A stretch of DNA of 64,000 nucleotides from Pelecanus crispus (GCF_030463565.1 NC_134660.1:1972001-2036000), one strand, 5' to 3'. Shown: positions 1-13,142, counted from the stretch's first letter. Notes: generated from the letters alone by a model not told the origin. Made by a program: numbers and translations.

Positions 1-498
1 GCTTTCCATTGCCTGTAAGGGGAGCACAGACAACGCTCAGGTAGCAGAGGCCTGGCTGTCGGCGTGGGCTGTGTCCCATGCCGCTCGTCCGGGTCCTGCC
101 CCCAGTGCCCACCAGTGCCAGCTCTACCTTCGCTCTACAGCACAGATAACTCGGTGGGAGGGCTCGCGCGTCCCAGCTGGGTGGGCTGTGCATGTGCCAG
201 GAGACAGAGCCTTGTCCTTTGTCGGGAGCTCGCTGTGAGGGGTGTTTTACAGGGAGGAGAGAGTTAGTTTTACAGCCTCAGCGTTAACATGGCTCATTCA
301 GACCTCTTGGCTCTGAGATGGGGCTGGGAAGATTTCAGCTGTCTAGTGAGACTTCCAAAGAGATATTTTTAACACTCTCTCAGGAGCAAGCTGGGTTCAA
401 GAATCAGGAGAAGATGGAATAATGAAGTTATTTTCCTCTTGCGTTTTTGAGAAGTCGTTTCTCTCACTCTCTCTCTTTCTCCTTGTTTTGCCATGTAG
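1..498 (+). other. MLLT6: MLLT6 intron upstream of first visible exon
   Basis: No exon could be supported here. A pyrimidine-rich tract (about 460-496) ends in the acceptor TGTAG just before the exon at 499. Short open frames exist but do not resemble MLLT6. Confidence 0.6.
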
Positions 499-2889
499 GT
501 GTTCTCACTGGCAGGTTCAACGTTTAGTCTCCCTTCCTCACATATTTTTGGAAGCCCCCTCGCATCTGGGCTATCAATCAACCCACTCTTAAATCAGTCG
601 GAAAGCAGCCGGGCAGGTACGTGAATCAGAAGGTATGTGAGTTTGGACTTCCAAAGGGGTGTCCCTGGAAGAGTCGAGACAACTGCATCCATAGTTCTCC
701 AGCTGCACTCCCTGCTTGCTCCCATCCCATGCGTGTGAGAGCCCAGGGCTAGGAGAGAGGGACAGTGGCTTTTTCCCCAGGGCAGGGGGTGCTTGTGTTT
801 GCCTTAATGAAGTGCTGGCCTGCAGTCCTGTAAAAGCATACCTGCTGGTGTGTCCACTGGATAATGTGTGGACATACGCTAGAAAAGTGCAAGAATGTAA
901 GTCCTTCCCTACAGAAATTTGTTGTCTTTTTATGCCCTAAAGCTGTGCAAACCTAGTGAAAACTACTGTCAGCTTTTGCTTGCTCAAAACAAGTCAGAAG
1001 GTTTTGCTGGGGTTCTGTTTTCTGGTTTGTTTTTTGGTTTGTTTTTTTTTTTAATGAGAGATATCTCATGCTTAATTTTCATCTTCCATTTCTGTTTTGA
1101 GTTACTTTCTGCCCTTCCCCTTTGGCTTTGTCATGAATGCAACAAAATCCACTGTTTTCAACTTCCAAACACAAATGTGCCAACACCGAATTACTTACAA
1201 CTGCTCATTTTTTCCCACCAAGGCAAATTCATTTTTCTTGGAAAATTGCCTGGTTAATAAGCAGGAAACTTGAAGCATCGTAAGATTGCTTTTTTCCCAA
1301 AACAGAGTGGGCCTGATTTTTGCTTTGCACCAGTCGTTAAACAAAAGCACCCTCCTGATTTTCAGATGTTGCAGCTAGTGGTGCAACTGTCTCGTGCTCC
1401 CCTAGCCCAGAAATGTTGGCAGCTCAGCATGCTGGATGCTGAACTGCTGGGAGGTAAAACTCTGCCCAGTGTCACACTGAGTGGCAAGCACTTTAAAGCG
1501 CACAGTCCTCGTTAGAGGTGGCTCCGAGTTCTCCGGATAATCTGACACCAGTGTGCCCTTTATTTGCCTTAACAAGTGTGCATGCCTGCATGTAAAGCAT
1601 GAATGAACACGTATGCTTACTTATGACCTTTGCAAGCCCGTGGAAGGTGCCTGCCTGTCTCTCCGTGTGTCACTGGCAGCATTTTGTCTGTATGCCGCCG
1701 CCGGCAGCTTGCATCTGCTTTGAGTGCAACGGGAAAGTACCTGCACAGCTGACCCCAGTGGGAGTCAGGGCCGCTGCACGGGAGCTGTGAGTCAGGAGTG
1801 ATTCAGTCACCTGGAATTAAGGAAAGAATGGGATGATTCACAAAGAGTTATTCTTCCCTCATGGCGATCGACGAGAGAGAGATGACCCACTGCCACTTCC
1901 CCTTTGCTGTTATTTTGGCAAGGTGCTGACAGGAGAAGGAAGAGAGTCAACTGTCAGGAATAGCCCTGTGGTTCAGGCACAACACGGAGGCTCGGCAGCC
2001 TGGGTTCTGTTCCAGCCCTGCGGCTACTAATGAATGAATCATGTAGGCAAAATCCAACATACAAAGTGCTCAAAAAAACCTGATCCTTAGTTTCCATTTC
2101 TAAGATTGCTCTTTTTGTTTGACTGGGATCTTACAAGCTTCAGGACATGCTTCTTCCAGTTCCAGGCAGCCTTCAGAACAAGCTCCTGGTTTTTGTCACG
2201 TGTAAGGTTTGTCCATCATTGTCGTCTCCTGCTGGAGCTGGTGACCCAGAGGCTGTTAAGCCAAATTCACTTTTTTTTTCCAGGGGGATTAATTAACATG
2301 CATTAAGCCTCCTGTGTGGGGCCATTTTCACTTAAAAGTGTGGTGACTGCTTTAATCCCAAATCGTTAACAGGGTGGCTGGGAAGTTTTAAGTAATCCTG
2401 CCTTGTCCTTAATTCAGATTACCTTTCCTGAGAGCGTCTGTGTAGACAGATCCCATGGAGATGTAGTTTTCATTGCAGTAATGTTTGAGTTCTTCACAAT
2501 TTTAATGTGACGTAGGGAAATGGTGTTACCCTGTCTTACAGATGGGGGAACTGAGAAACTTGTCACTGATGCAGGTTGATACCAGGGTGCCTTTGGCAGT
2601 ACAAAAAGTCTGATTCTTATCTTCCCACTCCCTTAGCTACTGTCTAGTTCGTCCTCCCACGGCTTGTCCCGGATCCTGCCTCATTATGCTGACAGGCCAA
2701 ATGTATTTATCTTCTCTAGTTGTCTTCAAGCCTCTTTCATACTTGCTGCCTTGGGAAGCACTGTCTCTGTGTGATAACTCAGTCATCTCCCCGTTCTGTA
2801 GACAGCAGGGTGGTGTGGGCCAGGAGATAATTTAATATGGAGCCTGGTACTGTTTCAGAAAACCAGAATCGTGTATATGTGTGTGAGTA

Positions 2890-2933
<44 letters not shown>

Positions 2934-5900
2934 ACCTCCCTGGGCTGCAAGCAAACAGCGTGATGGTAACAAGCAGGCAGTCAGAGCTTAGCTGAATGTT
3001 TATTTGGTTGCAAGTTAAAATGGTTGCGGCAAAGCTGCACACGGTGGGCCGTGGATGTTTTTCAAAGGGTTTAGGTGGTCCTTGGATGGAAACAATACCG
3101 AGAAGTGCTGCTGTAGTCTTGACTGTTCCCAGCCTTCTGGGAGCTGATCCTGGGTTGGAGAACTTGGGAAGATTTCATACCTTGCGGTGTCCCCAAAATC
3201 AAGAGTTGTCTCCATGTGATGTCTTATGCTGGGTGGCTACTGTTGACTGGCAACTGCTGGTCACCTCCAGAAAGCAGTGGCTTCTCCCCAGAAGGGTGGA
3301 CCAGTTATAATGATAGCCAGGAAGACATTCCCACAGGGATGAAGGAGTGAGGATCCCACTCGTACCTGTCTGTAAGAGCTGCTGAACAACAGCTGCGTTT
3401 GCTTGTTCTCAGCAGTAGAAAATACTGCCAATAACTAATGCCCTGCTCAGGGCATTACACTGTAAATCACAGTGTTCCCTGCAGGAGACTTCCTGGATTC
3501 TTGCACATAAGAAATGTCTCTTATTGTGTGAAGAAGAGGAGGGGCAAGTCAGCCAGCTGGTGCAGGCTGTACTCACAACATCTGACACGTCCCAGAGCGA
3601 GGGGAACGTGTGTTTACGGGCTGGCAGGCTCTGGGGATGGAAAGCAAATGGCAGATAAATATACTGCACTTCTTGATTACTCTTTGGATGGGAGAACCCT
3701 GCACGTGTGCACATGCACAGCGGCTCCGTCCCCGGCACTGCGGTGTCCCAGCTCCCTGGGACAGAGGGATGGTGCGGGGGTAGCTTCTGATCACCGAAAC
3801 ACTTATTTAAGCTCTTTAGAAAGGAGCTGAGCAGCTGGAAACTTTGGCGGACCCCAGCTGGGTTTCGGGAAACGATGCTGGAGGCAGAGGGCTGCGGCAG
3901 CACTCGGGAGAGCCGAGTGGGGCTTTGCGCAGGATTGATTCATCCTTGCAGGCTCAGCAAAGCAAGTGTTTTTTCCCTCCCCCCGCCGCCGCAGGTTTGC
4001 AGCTGAAGGCAAAGCTGCTTTCTGCCCGTCCCTCCGCTTTGCGGGGCTGGGGCAGGGGCCGGGGCCGGGGCCGGGGCCGGCTCCCCCCAGGCTCCCGGCG
4101 GCTTCGGGCTTGCGGCCGCTGCCCTTGGGAAGGGGGTCGCGTCGGTGACCTTCCCCGGGTGACACCGCACCCCCCCCCCCCCGGCGTGACACAGGGTGAC
4201 ACGCAATGACACGCAGCCCCTCCCACGGCGGGCGGGGCCCTTATGCAATGAGGGTCCCCTGCGCTGCTCGGTGCTCCCATCTAGCGGGGACCGGGCTCGC
4301 CGCCCTCGGGTGACAAACCCGGGCACCGGCCAGGGCTGGGCGCCTATGAACACTCTGCCTCTCTGTCCCTCTCCCCACCCAGAGCCTGACCTGGAAGACT
4401 GCAGTTTTGGCTGCCGAGGGACGTCGCCCCAGGAGAGTCTCTCTTCCATGTGAGTGTCCTTCAGGAGTCCTCCCCTGCCGCCCGGCACGGGGCTGCCTCC
4501 GCAGCCGCCGGGGCACGGCGGTACCCGGGAAGCCGTGGGATGACACAGCAAGGAAAGGGAGAGACTGAGAGAAGTAGAGGCAGCTCCTTCCCTCCTCCTT
4601 GGGGCTGGGAGTGCGATGGGCTGGGAGTGCGATGGGCTGGGAGTGCGATGGGCTGGGAGTGCGATGGGCTGGGATGCGATGGGCTGGGATGCGATGGGAT
4701 GGGATGCGAGGAGGCAGGTTTGCTTTTCCAATAGGAGCCAGGGCTAACGAGAACGGAGGCATCTCCTGAAGTGGAGCAGAGGAGGCTGAGGCTGGGAGGG
4801 ATGCAGCCACTCCCAGCGTGAGGCAAAGGAGATGTGGGGAAAAGGGAGCAGAGGAGCGCAGGTGCAGACCAGGGAGGCATCTCTGACATCTCCTCAACCC
4901 TTCCCCAGGTCCCCCATCAGCAGCCTGCCGACCCTCTTCGACCAAACAGTGTCCTGTAGCAGCAGCGGGCAGCTGGAGAATGTTCCCCAGGCTACCCCAA
5001 ACATCGAGCAGCTCCTGGAGAAGCAGGGCAACGGGGAAGCTGGCGTAAACAGTGAGTCACTCAGGCCATGGGCTGTGGGAGGAGAGGTCCTTGTGCATGT
5101 TTGTGTGGGAGCCAGCTGGGATTTTGCCCACCGGCAAAGGAACCGGGTGGGGGACAAAGCACTAGTCTGTGCCGTGGGGGAAGAGCTGGCAGTGGGACTG
5201 TGATCTGGGGCCAGTCTCCTCCCCCAGTGTGGTCTAATTGTGGTGCCTTCTGTGGATCCCCTTCTCCTCTTTCCTCTGTCCCCCATTCTCTCCCCTGACC
5301 CTGTCCCCCTTCCCCGCTTCCATTCCCTGCAGTTGTAGAAATGCTCAAAGCCCTGCACTCGCTGCAGAAGGAGAACCAGCGGCTCCAGGAGCAGATCATG
5401 ACACTGACGGCCAAGAAGGAGCGTTTGCAGCTCCTCAACGTCCAGCTCTCCGTCCCTTTCCCCGTGGTGACCAGCAGCAACGGCCCAGGCAGCCAGGCCC
5501 AGTACATCCTGCCTCCTAATGGTGAGGGGACCTGTGGGGTGCATCGCCCTGTGCCCTTCCATAGCGGTGCCCTGGGGTGGGCAGGAGGGGGTCACAGTGG
5601 GGAGGATCTGACCCATTTATCTCTCTGTAGCCACTGGCAGTATGCACTGTCCCTTGCTATTGCTGTGGCAACGTCAGGCTCCACCCCTGACTCTGCATCC
5701 TCACTTCTTTCCTCCGTGCAGTCTGCAACAACGATTCCTTGAGCATCAGCAAGAGCCCCCCATGCAAGAACAGCTTTGGGATCGAGAACTCGCTCTCCAC
5801 TTCCTCTGAGGTACACTGGCCACCGCATCTGCCAGCCGGCTGGGGAAGGGACTCAGGGGAGGGAGCAGAGCAGTGCAGTCCCAGTACTCTGACTTGATGT

Positions 5901-8900
5901 CCAGCTCATAAAGCCGTCTAGTTCAGGCCCAGAAATCAGGTTTCTTTCTCTGGAGTGCCCGTTCTTCAGTTCATCTCGGTGCTGAGGGTCTGACTAGAGT
6001 AGCTGAGGCTGGGAGCGTGAGGTGAGAGTGCTTCTAGGTTATTCTGGCCGCACTTCTAGAGATCCAGCAAAGCATGTCTGAGTTCTGGGACCCCTCTGAG
6101 CATACACCTGCACTCACAGCCCTCCTTCCCACCTCCAGCTCCCGTCCAAAGCACCCTTGGAGCTGCGCTGACCTTTCACAAGCTGCCCCAGTCCGATGCT
6201 CTTATGTCCGTTTCTCCCCCAGGACCCTCATTCAGGTTGCCCCAGCAGGAGCAGCTCTTCCCTGTCCTTCCACAGCACTCCTCCGCCCCTGCCCATGCTG
6301 CAGCAGAGTCCTGCCTCGCTACCCCTGCCCGGGGTGCAGCAGGTGAATGGCCTGGCCAGGGTGGCAGGCAGCGGGCTGGGGGGAGGCACCACTGCCAGCC
6401 ACAGCCTCTCCACGGTGCCCATGGTGGACGGCCTGATGGGGACCCTGGCAGGAGGCCAGCAGATGCCCATCAACGGGATCCTGGGGAATCTGAACGGAGC
6501 TCAGGCCGCCCAGCCTCCGAGCGCGCTGACGCAGGCGAGCGGGCCTCCGACCTTGCAGCTCTCCACCAGCCTGAGCAGGTGAGGATGGGGAGCTCGCGGG
6601 GACAGCCCTGCCCTCTCCAGCAGAAGCTTAGCACCGGGAGGGAGGGAGGCCCTACATATGCAGGACCAAGATGGGCTGCGCTGACATTCCCTGCCCTGCT
6701 CCCTTTGCAGCATGCCCAGCCTGAGTCCCCTGACAGAGCAGCAGCGGCACGTCTTGCACCAACACGAACAACAGCTCCAGCAGCTTCAGCAGCTCCTGAC
6801 TTCCCAGCCGCTTAATCCGGTAGGTGTGCCTGCTGGCACCTTTTATCTGATGAGCTGTTTAATGGGAAAGCCTCGGAGCAAAGAGAAAAATTTAGGGCTC
6901 CCTCCTTCACATGGATCCCCTGCCCACAGGGCTGCAAGGCTTGTGTGCCTTTTCCTTGGCTCCAGGCTGCTGTGGGTGGAGTAAGGAGAAAAGCTTTAGG
7001 CAGGAAGGTGCGGCACCTCCTGGAGGGAAGGAGATGGGGATTTGAACTTTTTCGTACAAAGGAAAAAAATTTAATCTGCGTTTCCCACATCCTGAAGGTG
7101 TGAGAACATGGTAACGATAAGCCACTGTAAAATTAGGAGTGCTGTTACCTCCTCCAGCCATCCCTGAATGCAAATCATGTCTGCTCCTGCTGCCGCGAGG
7201 ACACTAGTCTCTGGGCTTGCAGATGTGCCGAGGCCCACAGGAGAAGAGGAACTCGCTTGAGGACACTACTTGAGTTTAGAAATAGATAAGCACCAAATTG
7301 TTTAGTGCTGAGGCAGGTGAGCCGTGTCTGGGCACATTGACATGGAGAACTGGATGGAGATGCCGGGGGGAGACTGTGTAGGTGGCTGAGGACTTCGGGG
7401 TCAGAAAAAGGATCAGGCAGCTGTTCGGAGGCTCTTGGCGCTCTGCCTGCATCCTCTTGGGTAGAACAGCAGCCCGGTCCCAGGCTGTTGTGGGAATGGC
7501 TGCACAGATAGATGGTAGGCAAGCCTCTGAGTGTGTAAGAACCGCGTTCACTTGCCCTGCAGAAATCTCTCTGGTGTCCCTCCCCTGCGGTGGAGTTGCA
7601 CGGGAGTGCTAACAGTTCCTGTCAATGAAGCTGCGCTCATTTATATCTCCCATGAACTTAGCCTGTTGCTTTGGATAGATTTCTGGGTCAGGCTATTTAT
7701 AAGCTGGGAAAAGCAAATTTCAAAGGGCTTCTCTTTGCAGCAGCTGATGTCACCGTGTCATCAGCTGCATCCCTGTGGGTACGGGAACAATGTCAGCTCT
7801 CAGCCTGCCGCATTAGTCGATGGTTGCTATAGTGATTTCCGCAGTTTGGTTGGATTCAAGGATGTCCCTCCGGGGCAGGTGAGCCATGGCCATCATCCTG
7901 CCCCAGGTCCGGCTCACCTACACCGACCCTGTGGGTCAGGGCTGAGCTGTGAAGCGGGATGGGCTGGGGAAGGAAATTAGCAGCCAATCTAGAAATTCAG
8001 GATAGTGAATGCCACAGACTTAAAAGCCATGGGCCGATGGATTGGAAAGAGCTGCGTAGATTTGCGTGCCTGCAGGTGTCTTAGGGAGGGTTAGCTAATC
8101 CTACGCTTCAGGAAACAACGGGGTTGGAAAGGTCATAAGCACAGGCTGTTAATGAACACAAGACAGCCTGTTCCCCTCTCTACCTGTAGAGATCTGATCA
8201 AGGGGACCTTCTCCTGTCCCCAGTAGTGTTGCCTGGGATGGAGCGCGCCGACGTGGCTCCTGGCTCCTTTGTGTTAGGTGTCACCTCTTCCTGAGCCCTT
8301 TGTCCCTCCTTTGACGTCTCTTCCTCACCCTTCCCTGCAGGAGCAGCAGGCCCTGGTGTTCCAGATGATGCAGCAAATCCAGCAGAAGAGGGAGCTGCAG
8401 CGGCTGCAGATGACAAGCTCGTCCCAGCTGTCCATGACCAGCCTCCTGGCAGCCACCTCCGCCCCCCTGCACTCCAGCACCAGCGCCCTGATGACCTCGG
8501 CCCCTCAGCCGCCCCCCAGCAGCAGCTCCCTCCTGGCCTCCCTCTCCCCCCAGCAGCTCAACCCTAGCAATGCCCTCATGGCCCCCCAGGCCACCCCACC
8601 GCTCAGCACTCCTGGGAACAGCCTCCTGGCTTCGGGGACAGGCATCCCACCCGTCCTTACAGCACAGACTAACCCGTTTCTCAACCTGCAGCCCGACGGC
8701 AACACCCCGAAAGGAACGGTGCGTATGCTGCTAGCACTACCCTAACCCCACCGAGCTCGTGGTGCTAGGCGCTGTACAGACCCGGGGAGAGACAGTCTGC
8801 GCTACAGTTAACTTGGGGGAGCACGGGCACTGCTTAGGCGGCAGAGCCAGAACGCTCCACTGGCGTTGCTGCATCCCTGACTAGCCAGTGTCACGTCCTG

Positions 8901-9613
8901 ATCCTACCTCCAAGGACTTCTGTAGGGCCCAGACAGGGTCGTGGGTAGGCACAGAGGCTCCCGAGGTGCCCTTGTGTGCCCTGCCGTGTGTGTGTGCGTG
9001 CAGCCACACACCAGACCTGCTGCAGAAGCGAGGCAGAGACAGGCTGTAGATTTGTCTCTGTTAACCCTAAGACTTGGATGGGACAATGTGCCCCTGGCAG
9101 TGCTGGCCCTATCGGAGCCTCGCGATGAAATACGAAGGTGACTGCATGTTGAAACCCAGGGTTTAGAAGGAATCTTGCACCCAAGAGGAGAGGTTGTGGA
9201 GAGGTTTACAGCCTCTCTGTAAAGCAGCCTTGTACTGGAACACCCGTGTCTAGGGACCGATGGTGTGATACTTTCATCTCTCCTCCATCCCTCCCCTGGC
9301 CTATTCCTGTACCCAGAAGGTCCAGTCCTGGTTGGAGACATTTAGGAGCCAAAGGCCAGGGTCGAGGGGCCAGTTTGGCCTGAACTGGGCAGAGGGGAGA
9401 CCTGGGGCTCCCGTGTCTCCGTTGATCTCGGAGGAGCCCGAGAGGTCGCGGTGAGCAGGGCCAGGTCCGCAGCACAGCAGGGCTCTCTGCTTCTGCCCCC
9501 TCGTGTTGCTGCCCGCCCAGTACTGATACCTGTCTCCTCTGCGTCTCTTTTTCTCTTTGTTTTTAAAGAGCATGAATGAAAAGGGAGCTCCTCTTACCCA
9601 GGACAAGGGCTAA
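499..9613 (+). CDS. MLLT6: MLLT6 (AF17) C-terminal coding exons, 5' partial
   Basis: Reader/scaffold protein of the AF10/AF17 family, a nuclear partner of the H3K79 methyltransferase DOT1L and an MLL fusion partner (family knowledge). Nine coding exons with GT-AG junctions and matching phases: 499-616, 4383-4449, 4909-5051, 5333-5521, 5722-5810, 6223-6578, 6711-6819, 8341-8718, 9569-9613. Together they make 1494 nt, 497 residues plus TAA. The first exon reads VFSLAGSTFSLPSSHIFG, then PDLEDCSFGCRGTSPQESL. The leucine zipper that binds DOT1L lies at about residues 110-150 of this portion, with leucines in perfect heptads (120, 127, 134, 141, 148). Then come a Ser-rich DPHSGCPSRSSSS block, a Gln-rich helix (TEQQRHVLHQHEQQLQQL), IQQKRELQRLQM and a short C-terminus. 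The N-terminal PHD fingers are off the left edge. MLLT10 is a paralogue, but synteny and sequence favour MLLT6. The phase of the first exon's left edge is inferred. Confidence 0.95.
2871..2926. repeat. TG/TA dinucleotide microsatellite
   Basis: Alternating GTGTATATGTGTG followed by a run of about 13 TA dinucleotides; length-polymorphic microsatellite in an MLLT6 intron. Confidence 0.9.
4055..4078 (+). repeat. Four-copy GGGGCC hexanucleotide tract
   Basis: Four uninterrupted GGGGCC units preceded by GGGGCTGGGGCA, within the CpG-rich part of an MLLT6 intron. The plus (sense) strand could form a G-quadruplex. Confidence 0.9.
4601..4709 (+). repeat. Short tandem repeat, 16-bp and 13-bp units
   Basis: About four copies of the 16-mer GGGCTGGGAGTGCGAT, followed by shortened 13-bp variants (GGGCTGGGATGCGAT-like), in the MLLT6 intron between exons 4383-4449 and 4909-5051. 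Confidence 0.85.
6820..8340 (+). other. MLLT6: MLLT6 intron, no further features seen
   Basis: A 1.5 kb intron separating the Gln-rich helix exon (6711-6819) from the exon beginning EQQALVFQMMQQ. Donor GTAGGT and acceptor CCCTGCAG are clear. No repeat family or exon was recognised. Confidence 0.7.
8719..9568 (+). other. MLLT6: Last MLLT6 intron
   Basis: Intron between the large penultimate exon and the 45-nt terminal coding exon; donor GTGCGT, acceptor TTTTAAAG. It contains an ancient-repeat-like fragment near 8755-8830. Confidence 0.75.
8755..8830. repeat. Ancient amniote interspersed repeat fragment (CR1/L3- or MIR-like)
   Basis: The motif GGTGCTAGGCGCTGTACAGA followed by GAGAGACAGTC is, from memory, a hallmark of an old amniote repeat found in reptile and bird introns. 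The family assignment is from memory and needs a repeat-library match. Confidence 0.4.
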
Positions 9614-11330
9614 GCTCCCCCCTCACCCCGAACAAACCAGCAGCCAACTCCTCTCAGCCAGGGGAATGTGGCTTTCCACAGTCAACTTTGATACTGTTAG
9701 AGCAATGAGCACAAGGCTTCCAAGAAGCATTTCCTGCCGCGGGGCAATGCCAAGAGGTGCTTTGGAAGACAGTACGTCTCTGACCAAGCCCTGGTATCGG
9801 GAGGAGCGAAGGTGGGGGGCTGCCTGCCGCCCTGCTCCATGCCACACATGCTCAAAGTGAAGCTGTGTTTCCACGCAGAGTGGAGGAGAGAGTTAACACC
9901 AGATGCCCGCCAGTCTCCTCCCTGCCGTGAGTGCAAGCGTGTGTTCACGTGTGCGTAGCCCCCAGGCCAAGGCACTAGAAAGCATCGAGCGTCCTTGGCC
10001 AAGACCTTGGTGGAGGGAGGCCCCTCTGCTGCGCGCTCCTTTCCACACAGTGCAGAGGAATCTGGCAGTGCCCGCAGAGGCAGCACTGGATGTGACACAG
10101 CTGGGGAAGCGGGACCTGGGGGCAGTGCCTATGTGGTCTGCTTCACCCAGGTGGGGAGGTTGAGAAGAAGTTCTGTAGCTGAGATTTCTCACCTGCCTTT
10201 CATCTGCTGGGCTCTTAGGATGCTCTTCTCTCTATAGCCATCATATGAAGTCCCAACACCTCAGCTGGATCGAAACCCAGCCTGAAAAGACACGAGCGGT
10301 GGAGCGATGGGTAAGGACTGGTGCGTGGGGAGAAGGTGAAAGCCACCTACTTCTTTAAAGGACATTACCACACCTGCTCTGCCAGCTGCTGTCGGTTCGG
10401 TGCTGTACTTTTCATGTGAAAAGCACACTCCTGCTCCTTGTGCCATCTCTCGCTCTTTCCTTCCAAGATTTCCAAAGGCTGAAATTTCAGCTTGCAGAAG
10501 GGGCTGTAGCCAGTATTACCCCTGTCGTAGCCAACTTCAGAAGGTGCATTTGAACTTGGCAGTTGTTTCCCATGCCTAAGCTGGGAGATAGAAATGTGTA
10601 TGGGGAAGAGAGTCCCAAATCCGGTACCTGTTCTTTCTTACCCACCACAAATCACTCCAGTCTGGCAAAAACACGTTCTTCCACTGGTCTTGGGCACTTC
10701 AGAAAAGGGATCTCCAAGCAATGGGACAATTACCGGTCTCCTCAACTAGGACATCGGACCCTTCATTGTTCTCCACCTTTTGACCTTAACTCCGTCTTGC
10801 CGCCTGGAACCTTGGCAAAGAAATCGGCTTCCTCTGAGCTTGGATGTGATGGATTGATGGAAGGACAGGTGGGGCAGCTCTGGGGGAAGGGGAACATCTA
10901 CGTCAAACGTACAAATGCCCCTTCTTTTCCTCATCCCCTGGTTAAATCCAGAAATCCGGATCTCCTGGGGGCAGGCGGGAAGACTCCAGCTAATAGAAAC
11001 GCTGAGGGTCTTAAAAAAAAAGAAAAAAAAGTTGTCAGACCTTAATGGATATTTTTCAGCACATTCCCACTGCCCCTAACTAGTTTGCACTATTCAAATT
11101 TGTCAGCAGTGGGTTTGTGCTGATAGTACTAGAAAAGCTTGTTATAGGCAAAACTCATCTGCTAAATATCTTTCTCCCTTTTTATTTTATTTTATTATTT
11201 TTTTTTTTTTTGGTTGGTTGGAGGATTGTCACCACAATGGTTGAATAAGGCTAAAAGGAGAGAAAAATACCTTTCTGATCTCAGCCTCCAGTTCTGTGAA
11301 CTGGGCAGAACACTGCTGTCTGCTCAGAAA

Positions 11331-11360
11331 TATATATATATATTATATATATATATATAA
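11331..11360. repeat. AT dinucleotide microsatellite
   Basis: Imperfect (TA)n with one interruption in the probable MLLT6 3' UTR, immediately before an AATAAA at 11368-11373. Confidence 0.85.
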
Positions 11361-13142
11361 TTTTTTTAATAAAGAAAAGCTAATGTTTTAACAAGGTTAA
11401 GAAGCTATGGGAAAGATGGAGATGGCAGCTAAAAGTGAAAATGCAGGAAAAAGAAAAAAAAAGTCTCCCTTCCTTGCGGTCTCTGCAGCCCGGGCCTCGA
11501 GAGGAGCGCTGAACCACTGCCGGCGCTGGCGCATCCCTGTCCCCAGCCAGCTCCCGCGTCACTCGCGGGCGGAGCCCGGCCACCTTCCATCCGCCTGGGA
11601 CTTGCAAAACGTGACTGCGATCTTCCAGTTGCAAATGGTTGGACTCTTAACGTTGGCTCCCTGGCCCCAAAATTCCTGGCACAATTGTGTGCTTGCACTT
11701 TTTTTTTTTAAATTTTTTTTTCTCCCCTTCGCAGCTGCGTTGTTCCCCGTCCCCTCTGCGAGCAGAGGTGCCACCCAAACCGTCCCGGCACTCGGAGCCT
11801 CTGCTCAGTGCAGGAGCTGTTTCTGCCGCGGGGGTCTTGCCTCGCTGCCCGAGTCTCGGGCTTGACAGCAACCGGCAGAACGGCTGCTTCAGGGCTGCCG
11901 TGCTAAATTCCGCCCTGCAGTGCTCTATACACGTGAAGGCCGGGCCTGCTGCCCTTTGGCAAAGCAACAGGTCCTTGGGATTTGGGAACAGGCATTCCTT
12001 AGCGCTGGTTTGGGTCAGCAGGACGGTGGGCAGAAGTGCTAGGGGTAAAATAGTGGCTGTTAAATGTGCAAATGTGGTCTCTGCCTGCTGCTTGCCCAAC
12101 TGCGTTTGTCTGAGGTTTGATTTTCCTTTTATTTTTTACTTATTTTTTACTCCAAGGTCCCAAATTTGCATTGCTAACCTGTTTTGCTGTCACGCTGACC
12201 ATCAGCACAGCCTTCACACCAATCTGTAGCCACGAGGGTCTGACATCGTGCCCAGACCTGGTCAAATTCTTCCAAAATTTGGCCGCATTTCACGCCCTGG
12301 AATTAGAAACAAGCCAGGACCAGGAAGAGAGGGGACGGGAAGGAGGGAAGGCCGGTTAGCACCTATCCCTCGTGTAGCGAGCGGTGGTACAACACGCATG
12401 GTCCCCCCGGACAAACAAAAACCTTGTTCTGGTCAGTGGTTCAGTGCCGAAATCCCTGGGCAACAACAAAATAAACTTGCAGGAGGTTGGGGAGAGGTAC
12501 TTAATGGTGAGCTTGCAGTCAGGAGGCTGGAACGTGCTGTACCGGGCTCCGCACCCCTACTGGGAAAATATTTGGGAGCCCACCCATCAGCAGAGGTTGG
12601 AAAGAAAGGGCTGAATTCAAGGAACGGGGGTCGCAGGCAGGATCGCTGTTAGAAGCGGGGCGGGCCGAGCTGCGCGGCATCCCTGGGCCCCCCTGCTCGG
12701 TGCTGGCCGTGCCGTTGATTTTTTTGGTGGCAACAGTTTGAGCACGAAGCCGCTCCGCTCGCCGGGGCTCCCTGGAGCAGGGAGGGCGGAGGCTGGAGAG
12801 GACGAGTCGGGAGGAGACGTATAGCACTTACCCATTCTCCGACACCTTCCAAAGGCGCCCGGCCCCTTTGGGTGCTCCTTGTCCGATCACCTCAACCTGT
12901 CCCAGAGCCAAAGGTCCCTTTGGCAGATTGAGGGCAGAAGAGGGGGGCACTGCTGCAAGGTCGACATCAACCATTTGTATCTCTCTGAGAAAAGAAAAAA
13001 GAGGGAGAGCAGGGGAAAGAAAAAATAAAAGCTAAAGATTATCTGTGTTTCAGTTGCACTGGGGTACGTTTCTTTACCCGTTTTGATGCTAATGTCTCAT
13101 TTAGTATGTTGCATGTGTCTTTTTTGTTTTGTTTTTTTATTA

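Larger units (their letters stand above)
617..4382 (+). other. MLLT6: MLLT6 intron with an internal GC/CpG-rich island
   Basis: A 3.8 kb intron between the FSLAGSTF exon and the EDCSFGCRG exon. The first 3 kb is ordinary AT-balanced sequence with a TG/TA microsatellite near 2871-2926. From about 3960 to 4340 it becomes strongly GC- and CpG-rich, with a GGGGCC tract and a C-run. No coding exon was recognised inside. Confidence 0.7.

Noticed and set aside
3803-4945. Several overlapping 100-260 codon frames on both strands around the MLLT6 intronic island
   Set aside because: GC-rich shadows; the real exons (4383-4449 and 4909-5051) are on the plus strand with correct phases.
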